A stretch of 64,000 nt of DNA. Origin: Cupriavidus taiwanensis (GTDB lineage: Bacteria; Pseudomonadota; Gammaproteobacteria; Burkholderiales; Burkholderiaceae). A program made the position numbers and the translations under genes. The stretch is taken from the NCBI RefSeq assembly GCF_900250115.1, contig NZ_LT984803.1:3127583-3191582 (forward strand), read 5' to 3'. The notes under the pieces are model-generated. The model searched no databases, was not told where the DNA came from, and saw only the letters and a program-made list of their open reading frames with translations. Positions 7,907 to 17,442 of this stretch are shown here, one piece after another (positions within the stretch are counted from its first letter, which is position 1; each line of letters starts with the position of its first letter).

Positions 7907-8620
7907 TTACCAGCTGCCGGGCTTTTCCGGCTTGGCCGGCGTCTTCGGCGCGGGCTTGGCCGCGTCGGCCTTGGCGCCCTTGGCCGCCGGCGCCGAGGCC
8001 GGGTTGAGCTGCTTGTCGACCTCGGCGTCCTTGTCCGCCATCAGCGCGCGCGCCTGCGGCAGCAGCATCTCGATGGTGCCGGTGTTGGGGTCTTCCGGCA
8101 TCGCGTACAGCTCCACCGTCAGCGGCTTGCGCGTCCAGCCGGCATGCAGCGTCTTGACGGTCTTGCCGCCTTTGTCAGGCATGTCGACCTGCTCCTGGCG
8201 GAACGGCTTGCCGTACAGCACGCTGATGCTGTCGGCCGCGGCCTGCTGCGAATTGGCGCCGGCGGTCGGCACCACCAGGCCGACCAGCGCATTGCGATCG
8301 ACAAAGGCCACCACATAGGGGCCATCCATGAACGCCGGGCGTTGCGCGCGCGGCACGCCGACCTGGCGCATCAGGCCATCGCCCTTCAGTTCGACGCAAT
8401 AGCCGGTGACGTCGCGGCCGTCGGGCGTGCGCTTGTCGGCGCAGTCGGGCAGCGCCGGCAGCGGGTTGCCGATTTCCAGCATGGCCAGCAGCGGTGTCAG
8501 CGCACTGTGTTCAGCCTGGGCCGCGGGCCTGGCGGACGGTGCGGAGGCAGGGGGGGCAGCATTGGCGCCGGCGGCGCCCAGCAGGCCGGCAAGCGCCAGC
8601 CCGGCAACGGGGAATTTCAA
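7907..8620 (-). CDS. Exported protein of unknown function
   Basis: A 237-residue protein with a signal peptide (KFPVAGLALAGLLGAAGANA) followed by a Pro/Ala/Ser linker, a compact domain of about 130 residues with two Cys (PDCADKR, GYCVELK), and an Ala/Lys/Pro-rich tail. The start is a TTG at 8620, chosen because AGGAG lies 6 nt upstream and the signal peptide begins there. The longer frame to 8719 adds a non-signal-like extension. The family is not recognised; it is probably periplasmic. Confidence 0.75.
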   Translation of the reverse strand: MKFPVAGLALAGLLGAAGANAAPPASAPSARPAAQAEHSALTPLLAMLEIGNPLPALPDCADKRTPDGRDVTGYCVELKGDGLMRQVGVPRAQRPAFMDGPYVVAFVDRNALVGLVVPTAGANSQQAAADSISVLYGKPFRQEQVDMPDKGGKTVKTLHAGWTRKPLTVELYAMPEDPNTGTIEMLLPQARALMADKDAEVDKQLNPASAPAAKGAKADAAKPAPKTPAKPEKPGSW

Positions 8621-8789
8621 GACGGACTCCTGGTGAAAGGCTCCGGGTTGGAGCCCGCCCCCGCCGCGTTGTTCCTGCGCGGCGCGCGCGAGCGTGGCGA
8701 ACCGCTCACATCTGGCCACGACGGCAAGGGGGGTGCGCTAGCTTACCCGATGGCGCCGGCGCCGCCGGCACTTGCGCACGGCGCCGGGA

Positions 8790-10292
8790 TCACCCTGCCG
8801 GCGCCTTGCGCGTCAGCGCCAGGGCCTCGCGCCGGAAGGTGTGGCCGACCTGGTGGTAGAACGGGTGCGGCGAGAACTGCCGCGAGATAAACGACGCCAG
8901 CAAGGACGCCGCCAGCAGGAACACCGTCAGGTCCTGCGTGCGCGTCATTTCCATCACGATCACGCTGGCGGTGATCGGCGCCTGCGTGGCCGCGGCCAGG
9001 AACGCAGCCATCGACACCAGCGCCAGCACGCGCGGCTCGGCCATGCCGCCGACGACATGCGCGACGTTCTCGCCGATGCCCGCGCCGATCGCCAGCGCGG
9101 GCGTGAAGATTCCGCCCGGGATGCCGGCGAAGTACGACACCACCGTCGCCGCCAGCTTGGCCACGCCGAACCACAGCGTGGCCTGCGATTCGCCGTTGAT
9201 CAGCGCCGCGGCCTGCTCATAGCCGGTGCCGAAGGTCGCGCCCGCGGTGGCCCAGCCGAGCAGCGCCACCACCAGCCCGCAGCCGAATGCCGTCCACACC
9301 GGATGCCGCCCCGGCCAGTCGCGCCACGCGGCCGGCAGCAGCGCCGGCACGCCGCCCTTGAGCGCCTTGGCGAACACGCCGCCCAGCACGCCGGTGACCA
9401 GCGCGCACAGCAGCACCGGCCCCCAGGCCTCGTGCAGGCCGAGCATCGGCACCTTGACCACGAAATACGGGTTGTTGCCCAGCACCGCCAGCGACAGGAA
9501 CCCGGCGGTCAGCACGCCCGACAGCACCAGGCGGTCCCAGCGCACCGCGGTGCCGCGGCCCAGTTCCTCGATCGCGAACACCACCCCGGCCAGCGGCGTG
9601 TTGAACGCCGCCGCCAGCCCGCCGGCCGCGCCGGCGGCGATCAGCGCATTGGGATGGAAGCCGATGCGAAAGCGCAGCTTCTCCTGACACCAGCGGCCCC
9701 AGGCCAGCATCGCCGCCGCGCCCACCTGCACCGACGGGCCCTCGCGCCCGACCGAGGCGCCGGCCAGCAGCGCCGCGGCGGTCAGCACCACCTTCCACAT
9801 CGACTGGCGCAACGACACCAGCAGCGTCTGCGCCGGGCCGGCAGGCGGCAAGGTGACCGCCGCGATCACCTGCGGGATGCCGCTGCCGCGCGCCTGCGGC
9901 GCCAGCCGGATGGTCAGCCAGCGCAGCGCTGCCAGCCCGAACGGCAGCATGACGAAAGCCAGCCATGGCGTCGCCTGGGTCAGCTGCCGGTTCCAGTGCA
10001 GCGCCACTTCGGCGATCCAGGCGAACACCAGCGAGAACAGCCCGACGCAGCCGGCGCCGAACATGAACACGGCATAGCGCAGCGTGGTGCGCGAGATGCG
10101 CCCGGCCTGGCGTGACTTGCGCCAGGCCGCCACGCGCGCGCGGCGGCTGATCTGGTTCAGCAGGCGGGGATCGGGCGGCGGCGCGCCGGTGTCGGACTGC
10201 GCCTGCGGGTCACGTCCGGCATCCGGGTCGGCACCCGGGTTATAGGCAGACGAACCAGGAGGCGTGGGATCGTTGGGCTCGCGATCGGACAT
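8790..10292 (-). CDS. ClC-family chloride/proton antiporter
   Basis: A 500-residue multi-spanning ClC protein. All three ion-pathway motifs are present: GSGIP at about 136-140, GREGP at 182-186 with the gating Glu184, and GGIFTP at about 393-398. The FNTPLAGVVFAIEE segment carries the internal proton-pathway glutamates near 242-243, which points to a Cl-/H+ exchanger rather than a passive channel. The first 60 or so residues are hydrophilic and Pro/Asp-rich, a cytoplasmic extension longer than in E. coli ClcA. No CBS domains are visible. Confidence 0.92.
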   Translation of the reverse strand: MSDREPNDPTPPGSSAYNPGADPDAGRDPQAQSDTGAPPPDPRLLNQISRRARVAAWRKSRQAGRISRTTLRYAVFMFGAGCVGLFSLVFAWIAEVALHWNRQLTQATPWLAFVMLPFGLAALRWLTIRLAPQARGSGIPQVIAAVTLPPAGPAQTLLVSLRQSMWKVVLTAAALLAGASVGREGPSVQVGAAAMLAWGRWCQEKLRFRIGFHPNALIAAGAAGGLAAAFNTPLAGVVFAIEELGRGTAVRWDRLVLSGVLTAGFLSLAVLGNNPYFVVKVPMLGLHEAWGPVLLCALVTGVLGGVFAKALKGGVPALLPAAWRDWPGRHPVWTAFGCGLVVALLGWATAGATFGTGYEQAAALINGESQATLWFGVAKLAATVVSYFAGIPGGIFTPALAIGAGIGENVAHVVGGMAEPRVLALVSMAAFLAAATQAPITASVIVMEMTRTQDLTVFLLAASLLASFISRQFSPHPFYHQVGHTFRREALALTRKAPAG

Positions 10293-10389
10293 GACGGGGG
10301 CGTGGCGCGTGGATGGCGTCGACTATACCCCCATCGTCGATGCGATGACCGGCGCGGCCGGTGATCGGCGGATGAATGCAGGCCCGCCC

Positions 10390-11406
10390 TCAGTCCAGCG
10401 AGATGTTGTTCGCCTTGATCACCTTGCCCCAGTGCGCGCGGTCGGCCTCGAGATAGCGCTCGATCTCGGCCTGGGTGCGCGGCGGCTGCACCAGCAGCCC
10501 GAGGGCGCTGAAGGTGGCGCGGAACTGCGGGTCCTTGAGCACGTGGTCGGCGGCCGCCTGCAGCCTGGCCACCGCCTCGGGCGGCGTCTGCGCGGGCACG
10601 GCCAGGCCGAACCAGGTGGCGGCCTGGAACTCGGGATAGCCGCTTTCGGCCACGGTCGGCACGTTCGGCAGCACCTCCAGCCGGCTGCGCCCGGTGACCG
10701 CCAGCGCCTTGAGCTTGCCCGCCTTGATATGCGGCAGAGAGGTGCTGACCACATCCACCATCAGCTGCACGTCATTGGCCAGCAGCGCCGCCAGCGCCGG
10801 CGCGCTGCCGTTGTAGGGCACGTGGGTGATGCCGATGCCCAGTTCGGTCTTGAGCATCTCCGTGGCCAGCTGCAGCGCATTGCCCAGCCCCACCGACGCA
10901 TAGTTGAGCTTGCCGCCCTCGGCCTTGGCGTAGGCCGCGAACTCGCGGATATTGCCGGCCGGCACCCGGGTATTGGTGACCACCACCAGCGGCGCCTCGG
11001 CGCCGATGCTGAAGATGCGGAAATCCCTGGGCGGATCGTACTGGATCTTCTTGTACAGCATCGGGTTCAGCACCATGCTGCCGTTGGTCGCCAGCACCAT
11101 GGTGTAGCCGTCGGCCGGCGCGCGCGCCACGCTGGTGGTGCCGATCATGGTGGCCGCGCCAGGGCGGTTTTCCACCACCACGGTCTGGCCGAGCTGGCGC
11201 GACATGCCGTCGGCCAGCGCGCGGCCGAACTGGTCGGTCGAGCCGCCCGGCGTGTACGGCACCACCAGCTTGAGCGGGCGCTCGGGATAGGCCGCCTGCG
11301 CAGCCCCGCCCCAAAGCGCCAGCGCGCACCCCGCGCCGGCTGCGATCGCGGCGAGCCAGGCGCGCCGTAGCCTGAGTCCGGTTGTCCTGGTCGGTTCGTT
11401 CTGCAT
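10390..11406 (-). CDS. Bug/TctC-type periplasmic solute-binding protein
   Basis: A 338-residue protein with an RR-containing signal peptide ending near AAQA, then the Bug-family opening PLKLVVPYTPGGSTDQFGR and the VENRPGAA block. Bug proteins bind carboxylates or amides in the periplasm, sometimes for a TctAB-type transporter. No tctAB genes are nearby. It lies just downstream, on the same strand, of an acyl-CoA synthetase gene, so a carboxylic acid ligand is plausible but not shown. Confidence 0.92.
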   Translation of the reverse strand: MQNEPTRTTGLRLRRAWLAAIAAGAGCALALWGGAAQAAYPERPLKLVVPYTPGGSTDQFGRALADGMSRQLGQTVVVENRPGAATMIGTTSVARAPADGYTMVLATNGSMVLNPMLYKKIQYDPPRDFRIFSIGAEAPLVVVTNTRVPAGNIREFAAYAKAEGGKLNYASVGLGNALQLATEMLKTELGIGITHVPYNGSAPALAALLANDVQLMVDVVSTSLPHIKAGKLKALAVTGRSRLEVLPNVPTVAESGYPEFQAATWFGLAVPAQTPPEAVARLQAAADHVLKDPQFRATFSALGLLVQPPRTQAEIERYLEADRAHWGKVIKANNISLD

Positions 11407-11460
11407 CGCGTCTCCTCCTGTCGTTATCGGCTTGTGCTTCGTGCAGTCCCGCCGGTACGC

Positions 11461-12954
11461 TCAGACGCGGCGCTGGCGGCCTTCCCAGTATCGGTCGCGC
11501 AGCCGGCGCTTGGCCAGCTTGCCGGTTTCATCGCGCGGCAGCTGCGCCTCGACCACGATGCTGCGCGGCACCTTGAAGCCGGACAACCGCTGGCGCAGCC
11601 AGTCGATCACCTCGTCCTCGCGGATCTCGGCGCCCGGCATCGGCTGTACCATGGCCAGCAGGCGCTCGCCGTATTCCGCGTCGGGAATGCCGAACACCAC
11701 GCAGTCGGCCACGCCGGGGTAGCGCACCAGTTCGTGCTCGATCTCGGCCGGGTAGATGTTGACGCCGCCCGAGATCACCATGTCGGAGGCGCGGTCGCAG
11801 ATGAACAGGTAGCCGTCGGCATCGACATAGCCCATGTCGCCCAGCGTCACCAGCCCGTCGCGGTCGATCGCGGCGCGCGCGGCCTCATTGTTGCGGTAGG
11901 TGAAGTCGGGGTAAGCGGGCTGGCGCACGTAGACCAGGCCGATTTCGCCCGGGGCGCACGCGCGGCCGTGTTGGTCGAGGATGCGCAGCTGCGCGTCGTC
12001 GACCGGCTTGCCGGCGGTGCCCGGACGCGCCGCGGCGTCGGCGGGCGTGGCCACCGTGATCATGCCGGCTTCGCTGGAGGCGTAGGTTTCATGGATCACC
12101 GGGCCCAGCCACTCCAGCATCGCGCGCTTGACCTCGGGTGCGCACGGCGACCCGGTCGAGGCGACAAAGCGGATCGAAGACAGGTCGTACCTAGCTCGCA
12201 CCTCCGGCGGCAGCTTGAGCAGGCGCACGTACATGATCGGCACCAGGTAGAGCACGTCGATGCGGTGCTTTTCCACCAGCGCCAGCACCTGCTCGGCGTC
12301 GAAGCGCGGCGTCAGCACCAGGCGCTTGGCCATCTGCAGCGCGTTCTGGATAAACGAACCCGGCGCGCTGTGGTACAGCGGCGCCGACATCAGCGCGCGG
12401 CAGCCGGGCTCGAGGCCATAGGTCTGCCGCACCACCGAGCGCATGCGCTCGAGTTGCTGCTCGAGGCGGTCCAGCGGCAGCGCCTGGCGCAACACGCCCT
12501 TGGGCCGGCCGGTGGTGCCCGAGGTGTAGGCCATATGCCCGCGCGGCGCCACGCGCGGGCCGTCGTAGGCGGGCTGCTGCGCGAGCCAGGCCTCATACTC
12601 CATCGCGCCATCGGCGGGGCCGCCCACCGACAGCACCGGCATGCCGGCCGGGACCGCGCCGCGCACCGCGGGCAGCAGGTCGTCCTGCACCAGCAGCACC
12701 CTGGCGCCGCTGTCGCTCAGCAGGAAGCGCACTTCGTCGGCGGTGAAATGCCAGTTGATCGGGCAGTAGTAGCAGCCGGCGATGCGGCAGGCATGGACCA
12801 CGTCGGCATACACCGGATCATTGCGCAGCAGGACCGCGACCACGTCGCCCTCCTGCACGCCCAGCGCGCGCAGGCCGCCGGCCAGCCGGGCGCCGCGCGC
12901 CAGCAGGACTTCGCCGCTGCGGTGCATGTCTTGATACCAAAGGTCCGTGGCCAT
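11461..12954 (-). CDS. AMP-forming acyl-CoA synthetase (ANL superfamily)
   Basis: A 497-residue adenylate-forming enzyme that activates a carboxylic acid as acyl-AMP and then acyl-CoA. Visible are the P-loop-like motif YTSGTTGRPKGV at about 143-154, the YASSEAG motif, the GDMGYVDADGYLF hinge region, and the C-terminal catalytic Lys in ETGKLAKRR. The ATG at 12954 is preceded by GGAGA. The frame runs further to 13374 but without start support and into the divergent LysR gene. The acyl substrate is unknown; it probably forms a unit with the downstream Bug gene. Confidence 0.9.
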   Translation of the reverse strand: MATDLWYQDMHRSGEVLLARGARLAGGLRALGVQEGDVVAVLLRNDPVYADVVHACRIAGCYYCPINWHFTADEVRFLLSDSGARVLLVQDDLLPAVRGAVPAGMPVLSVGGPADGAMEYEAWLAQQPAYDGPRVAPRGHMAYTSGTTGRPKGVLRQALPLDRLEQQLERMRSVVRQTYGLEPGCRALMSAPLYHSAPGSFIQNALQMAKRLVLTPRFDAEQVLALVEKHRIDVLYLVPIMYVRLLKLPPEVRARYDLSSIRFVASTGSPCAPEVKRAMLEWLGPVIHETYASSEAGMITVATPADAAARPGTAGKPVDDAQLRILDQHGRACAPGEIGLVYVRQPAYPDFTYRNNEAARAAIDRDGLVTLGDMGYVDADGYLFICDRASDMVISGGVNIYPAEIEHELVRYPGVADCVVFGIPDAEYGERLLAMVQPMPGAEIREDEVIDWLRQRLSGFKVPRSIVVEAQLPRDETGKLAKRRLRDRYWEGRQRRV

Positions 12955-13078
12955 CCGCTGTCTCCTTACCGTGTGTTCTGCCAGCCGACCACTGTATCGG
13001 CGTAGCCGCGTATCGACAATCAGGCGAGGTGGAATCACAATGTTGCGCCAGACGTGACAATGCTGCAGGCAATCCCCG

Positions 13079-13993
13079 ATGGACCTCAACCTGATCCAGG
13101 CCTTCGTCGACATCGTCGATGCCGGCAACCTCGCCGAAGCCGGGCGCCGGCGCGGCGTCACCCGCTCGCAGGTCAGCCGCCAGCTGCGCGAGCTGGAACA
13201 CCAGGCCGGCGCGCAACTGCTGCGCCGGACCACGCGCCGGCTCGAGCTGACCGAGCCCGGCCATGCGCTGTACCAGCACGGCGTGCGCATCCTGCAGGAA
13301 GTGGCCTCGGCGCAGGCCGAGATCGACAGCCTGGGCAAGACCCTGCGCGGCCATGTGCGCGTGAGCGTGCCCACCGGGCTGGGCGACGCCTATATCGCGC
13401 CGCTGCTGCTGCAGTTCGCGCACAAGCATCCTGGCATCACGCTGCGCGTATTCTTCGCCAACCGCGTCAACGACCTGATCGCGGCCGAGATCGACGTGGC
13501 GCTGAAGGTCACCTCGGCGCCGCCGCTGGACCATGTAGCGCGTGAAATCTGCGATATCCGCTGGCAACTCTATGCATCGCCGCAGTACCTCGCCAGCATT
13601 GCGCCGATACAGCTGCCGCCGGACCTGGCCGGCTGCAGCTTCCTGTGCCCGCCCTACCCGCCGCGGCAATTCCCGCTGTCGCTGTACCGCGAGGGCCAGC
13701 GCGTGGACGTGGCGCTGACGCCCGCGCTGCAGTCCGAACACTTCCTGTTCCTGGCGCGCGCCGTGCGCGAAGGACATGGCGTCGGCATGCTGCCGGTCTA
13801 TATCGGCTGGGAAGAGGTGCGCGCGGGCAACCTGGTGCCGGTGCTGCCGGACTGGCGCCCCGAAGGGCTGGGCAACAAGCTGTTCATCATCACCACACCC
13901 AACCTGCATCCGTCGATGGCCACGCGCGCGCTGATCGGCTTCCTGCGCGAGGAGCTGGAAAAGCTCGAGGTGTTCCGCGACGCGGTGAAGTAG
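13079..13993 (+). CDS. LysR-family transcriptional regulator
   Basis: A 304-residue LysR regulator: N-terminal winged HTH in the first 60 residues (LIQAFVDIVDAGNLAEAGRRRG then SQVSRQLRELE) and a C-terminal periplasmic-binding-like effector domain. It is divergent from the acyl-CoA synthetase/Bug genes across 124 bp, the usual arrangement for a LysR activator of the adjacent operon. The effector is unknown. Confidence 0.92.
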   Translation: MDLNLIQAFVDIVDAGNLAEAGRRRGVTRSQVSRQLRELEHQAGAQLLRRTTRRLELTEPGHALYQHGVRILQEVASAQAEIDSLGKTLRGHVRVSVPTGLGDAYIAPLLLQFAHKHPGITLRVFFANRVNDLIAAEIDVALKVTSAPPLDHVAREICDIRWQLYASPQYLASIAPIQLPPDLAGCSFLCPPYPPRQFPLSLYREGQRVDVALTPALQSEHFLFLARAVREGHGVGMLPVYIGWEEVRAGNLVPVLPDWRPEGLGNKLFIITTPNLHPSMATRALIGFLREELEKLEVFRDAVK

Positions 13994-14055
13994 CCGGCAC
14001 CGCTGGCCGGTGAACGCACGCTTTCGCAAGGTCCTCGCAGCGGCCCGCCTGCAAA

Positions 14056-14100
14056 CTTTCAGTTTGCAAGCTATGCTGCAGCCAGCTTGCAAACTGAAAG
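14056..14100. promoter_or_regulatory. 17-bp perfect inverted repeat, probable HxlR operator
   Basis: CTTTCAGTTTGCAAGCT (14056-14072) and its exact complement AGCTTGCAAACTGAAAG (14084-14100) flank an 11-nt spacer just before the HxlR gene. A third half-site GCAAACT (14051-14057) overlaps the left arm. A weak promoter CTGCAA-17-TATGCT (14049-14077) lies within it, so a bound dimer would block transcription. Autoregulation is inferred. Confidence 0.7.
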
Positions 14101-14126
14101 CAGCTAGCACACAACGGCGGAGACCC

Positions 14127-14660
14127 ATGCCCCCTACCGATTTCACCGCGATGCCCTGCCCCGTGGCCCGCTCGATGGCCGTGCTGGGCGAACGCTGGGC
14201 CATCCTGGTGCTGCGCGAGGCCTTCTACGGCAGCACCCGCTTCGACGAGTTCGAGCGCAACCTGGGCATCGCCCCCAACATCCTGAGCGCGCGCCTGAAG
14301 ACGCTGGTGGCGCACGGGCTGCTGGCGCGGGTCACGCCCGCGGGCGGCGCGCGCCACGTCTACCAGCTGACCGACAAGGGCCGCCACTTCTTTCCCGCCT
14401 ATGTGGCGCTGAAAGCCTGGGCCGACCGCTGGATGACCGACGACAAGGGACCGCTGACGCTGCTGCAGGACCGCCGCACCGGCACCGAGATTGCCGAGCC
14501 CGCCTTGACGCGCGCCGACGGCAGCGCGATCACGCTGGACGACGTGCGCGTGTTGCCTGGCCCCGGTGCGGGCCGCTTCCTGCGGCGGCGCTTCGGCGAC
14601 GGCGACGGGGACGGGGACGCCAAGGGAATGGCCGCAGAGCCGGAGACCCGCCATGACTGA
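14127..14660 (+). CDS. HxlR-family winged-helix regulator
   Basis: A 177-residue HxlR-type regulator. The conserved N-terminal Cys is at residue 11 (MPCPVARSM), followed by the family core LGERWAILVLREAFYG, FDEFERNLGIAPNILSARL, and a beta-wing. HxlR proteins often sense electrophiles or oxidants through that cysteine. The ATG at 14127 has GGAG upstream. The gene overlaps the MATE transporter by 8 bp, so regulator and pump are co-expressed. It follows a long perfect inverted repeat that is probably its operator. Confidence 0.92.
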   Translation: MPPTDFTAMPCPVARSMAVLGERWAILVLREAFYGSTRFDEFERNLGIAPNILSARLKTLVAHGLLARVTPAGGARHVYQLTDKGRHFFPAYVALKAWADRWMTDDKGPLTLLQDRRTGTEIAEPALTRADGSAITLDDVRVLPGPGAGRFLRRRFGDGDGDGDAKGMAAEPETRHD

Positions 14661-16011
14661 CACGCGCGCATTGCCAGCCGGCACCCTGCCCGCCGACGCG
14701 GTGCCGGCGACCGAAATCGCCCGCCGCATCGGCAAGCTGGCCGGGCCCACCGCGCTGATTGCCGTGCTGCAGGCGGCGGCCCAGCTGATCGAAACCTGGC
14801 TGGCCGCGCGCCAGGGCACGGCGGCGCTGGCCGGCTGGGCCGTGGTGCTGCCGTTTGCGCTGCTGCTGCAGCAGATGTCGACCGGCGCCATGGGCGGCGG
14901 CGTGGTCGCGGCGATCGCGCGCGCACTGGGCGCCAACAAGCGTGACGATGCCTCGGCACTGGTCATGCATGCGCTGTGGATTGCCGCGATCGCCGGCCTG
15001 GCTTTTGCCGTGGCGCTGGCGGGATTCCCGCGCGCGGTGCTCGGGGCAGTGGCCGGCGCCACCGCCGCCGAGGCAGCCGCCACCTATGCGATCTGGCTGT
15101 TCGGCGCGGGTGCGATCCCGGCCTGGCTGGCCAACACGCTGGCGTCGGTGCTGCGCGGTGGCGGGCGCCATGCGCTGGCGGCGCGCGTGCTGGCGCTGAT
15201 GTGGCTGGCGTTCCCGCTGCTGTCGTGGCTGCTGGCCGAGCCCGCCGGCATGGGCCTGGCCGGCATCGGCGCGGCGCTGGCGGCGGTGTCGTGGGCCGCG
15301 GCGCTGGCGATGGCGGTCGTGGTCGCGCGCGGCGGCGCGGGCTTCGTGCCGGTGCTGCGGGTGCGGCTGTCGTGGCCGCTGTTCGCGCGCATCCTGTCGG
15401 TGGGACTGGTGGCGTGCGCGCTGGCCTCGGTGGCCAACCTGACCACGATCCTGGTCACCGCGCAGCTGCGTCACCATGGCACCGCAGCGGTGGCGGCCTA
15501 CGGCATCTCGGCGCGGCTGGAATTCCTGATGATCCCGCTCGCGTTCGGCGTGGGCTCGGCGCTGACGGCGCTGGTCGGCCGCGCCGTGGGCGCCGGCGAC
15601 TGGCATACGGCGCGGCGCACCGCGTGGGTGGGCGCCCTGCTGGCGCTGGCCATCGCCGGCAGCGCGGGTGCCGCCGTCGGCCTGGCGCCGGTGCGCTTTG
15701 CCGGCCTGTTCACCCATGACCCCGAAGTGATCGCCATCGCCGCGCGCGCGCTGTCATGGGTGGGGCCGGCATTCGGCGGCTTCGGGCTGGGCATGGCGCT
15801 GTACTTCGCGTCGATGGGCGCGGGCCGGATGCGCTGGCCGGTGGCGGCCGGGCTGTGCCGCATCGCGCTGGCGGCCGGCGGAGGCTGGGTGCTGGCCAAT
15901 GTCTTCGGCATGGGCCTGGACGGCCATTTCCTTGGGGTGGCGCTGGGGATCACTGCCTATGGCGTGGTGACGGCGATGGGCGTGCGGCAAGGCGAATGGT
16001 CAGCGCGTTAG
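14653..16011 (+). CDS. MATE-family multidrug efflux transporter
   Basis: A 452-residue membrane protein with about 12 predicted transmembrane segments and MATE-family features (AARQGTAALAGWAVVLPFALLLQQMSTGAMGGGV near the start; second repeat after about residue 230). MATE pumps export cationic drugs or toxic metabolites using Na+ or H+. The start overlaps the HxlR gene. The 3' end overlaps by 12 bp the convergent outer-membrane efflux gene, with no room for a separate terminator. Confidence 0.9.
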   Translation: MTDTRALPAGTLPADAVPATEIARRIGKLAGPTALIAVLQAAAQLIETWLAARQGTAALAGWAVVLPFALLLQQMSTGAMGGGVVAAIARALGANKRDDASALVMHALWIAAIAGLAFAVALAGFPRAVLGAVAGATAAEAAATYAIWLFGAGAIPAWLANTLASVLRGGGRHALAARVLALMWLAFPLLSWLLAEPAGMGLAGIGAALAAVSWAAALAMAVVVARGGAGFVPVLRVRLSWPLFARILSVGLVACALASVANLTTILVTAQLRHHGTAAVAAYGISARLEFLMIPLAFGVGSALTALVGRAVGAGDWHTARRTAWVGALLALAIAGSAGAAVGLAPVRFAGLFTHDPEVIAIAARALSWVGPAFGGFGLGMALYFASMGAGRMRWPVAAGLCRIALAAGGGWVLANVFGMGLDGHFLGVALGITAYGVVTAMGVRQGEWSAR

Positions 16012-17442
16012 CACCGGCGCATCGCCCTGCATGCCCGCGCCCCGTACGGCTTCCGGCACCGCCGGCCAGCCGCCCCCCAGCGACTTGTACAGCGCCGCGG
16101 TGCCGGTCAGCACGTCCACCTGCCCCTGGATCGCCGCCAGTTGCGCGTCGAACAGCTTCTCGCGCGCATTGGTGACCTCCAGGTAGCTCGAATAACCGCC
16201 CTCATACCGGGCAAAGGCCTGGTCGGCATAGACGAACAGGCTCTGTTCCTGTCGGCGCAGGCTGCCCAGCCGCGTGCGGGTCTCGACGCCGTTGGCGAGC
16301 GCGCTGTTCACATCCGCCAGCGCCGCCAGCACCGTGCCCTGGTAAGCGAGCATGGCCTGCTCGCGCTGCCCGGACGCGGTCTGCACCTGCCCGCGGATGG
16401 CGCCGCCCTGGAAGATCGGCTGGGTCAGCCCCGCGCCGAAGCCCCACACCCGCGACGCGCTGTCCCACAGCGCGCCCGGCGACGCCGCCACGGCGCCGAA
16501 CAGGCCGCTCAGGTTGACCGCCGGCAGGTAAAGCGCCTGCGCCGCGCCCAGTTGCGCATTGGCGGCGATGGCGGTCTGCTCGGCCTGCAGCACATCGGGC
16601 CGGCGCGAGAGCAAGGCGGCCGGCAGGTCGGCACCGACCGGCGGCGCCTGCAGTTCGCCGATGGGCTTGCCGCGCTCGATCGGGCCCGGCGGCCGGCCCA
16701 GCAGCACCGACAATGCGTTTTCGGTCTGCGCGATCGCGGTACGTAGCGGCGGGATCGAGCCCTCGGCCACGTAGTAGTCATTCTCCGCCTGGGCCAGCTC
16801 GAGTTGCGAGATCACACCGCCTTCATAGCGCTGGCGGAAGATATCCAGCCCGCTTGCGCGCGATGCCAGCGTCTGCTGCGCGACTTCAAGCTGCGCGTCC
16901 AGCCCGCGCAGCGTGGCATACCCCTGCACCACCGAAGCGGCCAGCGACAGCACCACGCCGCGCCGCGCGTACTCGGCATTCCACAGGCTGGCCTCGGCCG
17001 CTTCGGCCTGGCGGCGGATACGGCCCCACAGGTCGAGCTCCCAGCTGGCGTTGGCCAGCAGCTGGTAGGAATTGCCGGTGCCCGAGCCGAACTGCGTGCC
17101 GCCCAGCCTGCCGATGCTCTGGCGCGCGGCGGCCGCGGACAGGTTCAATTGCGGAAAGAAGCCCGAGCGCGCCACCATCAGCTGGCCACGGAACTCATCG
17201 ATGCGCGCCGCGGCGATGCGCACGTCGTAGTTGCCGGCCAGCGCGGCATCGACGAGCGCATTCAGCGCCGGATCGCTGAACTGGTTCCACCAGTCGCTGT
17301 CGGCGGCAATCGCCAGCGCGCCGGTGTCGAGGCGGTACTGCTCCACCTCCGGGGTCTGCGGGCGCTGGTAGTTGGGGCCGATCGCGCAGCCGCCCAGCGT
17401 TGCCACCGTGCAGGCCGCCAGCATCCACGCACGTGCGCTCAT
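16000..17442 (-). CDS. RND efflux outer-membrane lipoprotein (OprM/NodT type)
   Basis: A 480-residue outer-membrane channel with signal peptide and lipobox (TLGGC, Cys near 19), then [10 protein letters not shown], typical of OprM-type factors. Two TolC-like repeats follow. The ATG at 17442 overlaps the stop of the RND pump gene (ATGA at 17439-17442), so translation is coupled. It forms the exit duct of the tripartite pump encoded by this operon. Confidence 0.94.
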   Translation of the reverse strand: MSARAWMLAACTVATLGGCAIGPNYQRPQTPEVEQYRLDTGALAIAADSDWWNQFSDPALNALVDAALAGNYDVRIAAARIDEFRGQLMVARSGFFPQLNLSAAAARQSIGRLGGTQFGSGTGNSYQLLANASWELDLWGRIRRQAEAAEASLWNAEYARRGVVLSLAASVVQGYATLRGLDAQLEVAQQTLASRASGLDIFRQRYEGGVISQLELAQAENDYYVAEGSIPPLRTAIAQTENALSVLLGRPPGPIERGKPIGELQAPPVGADLPAALLSRRPDVLQAEQTAIAANAQLGAAQALYLPAVNLSGLFGAVAASPGALWDSASRVWGFGAGLTQPIFQGGAIRGQVQTASGQREQAMLAYQGTVLAALADVNSALANGVETRTRLGSLRRQEQSLFVYADQAFARYEGGYSSYLEVTNAREKLFDAQLAAIQGQVDVLTGTAALYKSLGGGWPAVPEAVRGAGMQGDAPVLTR

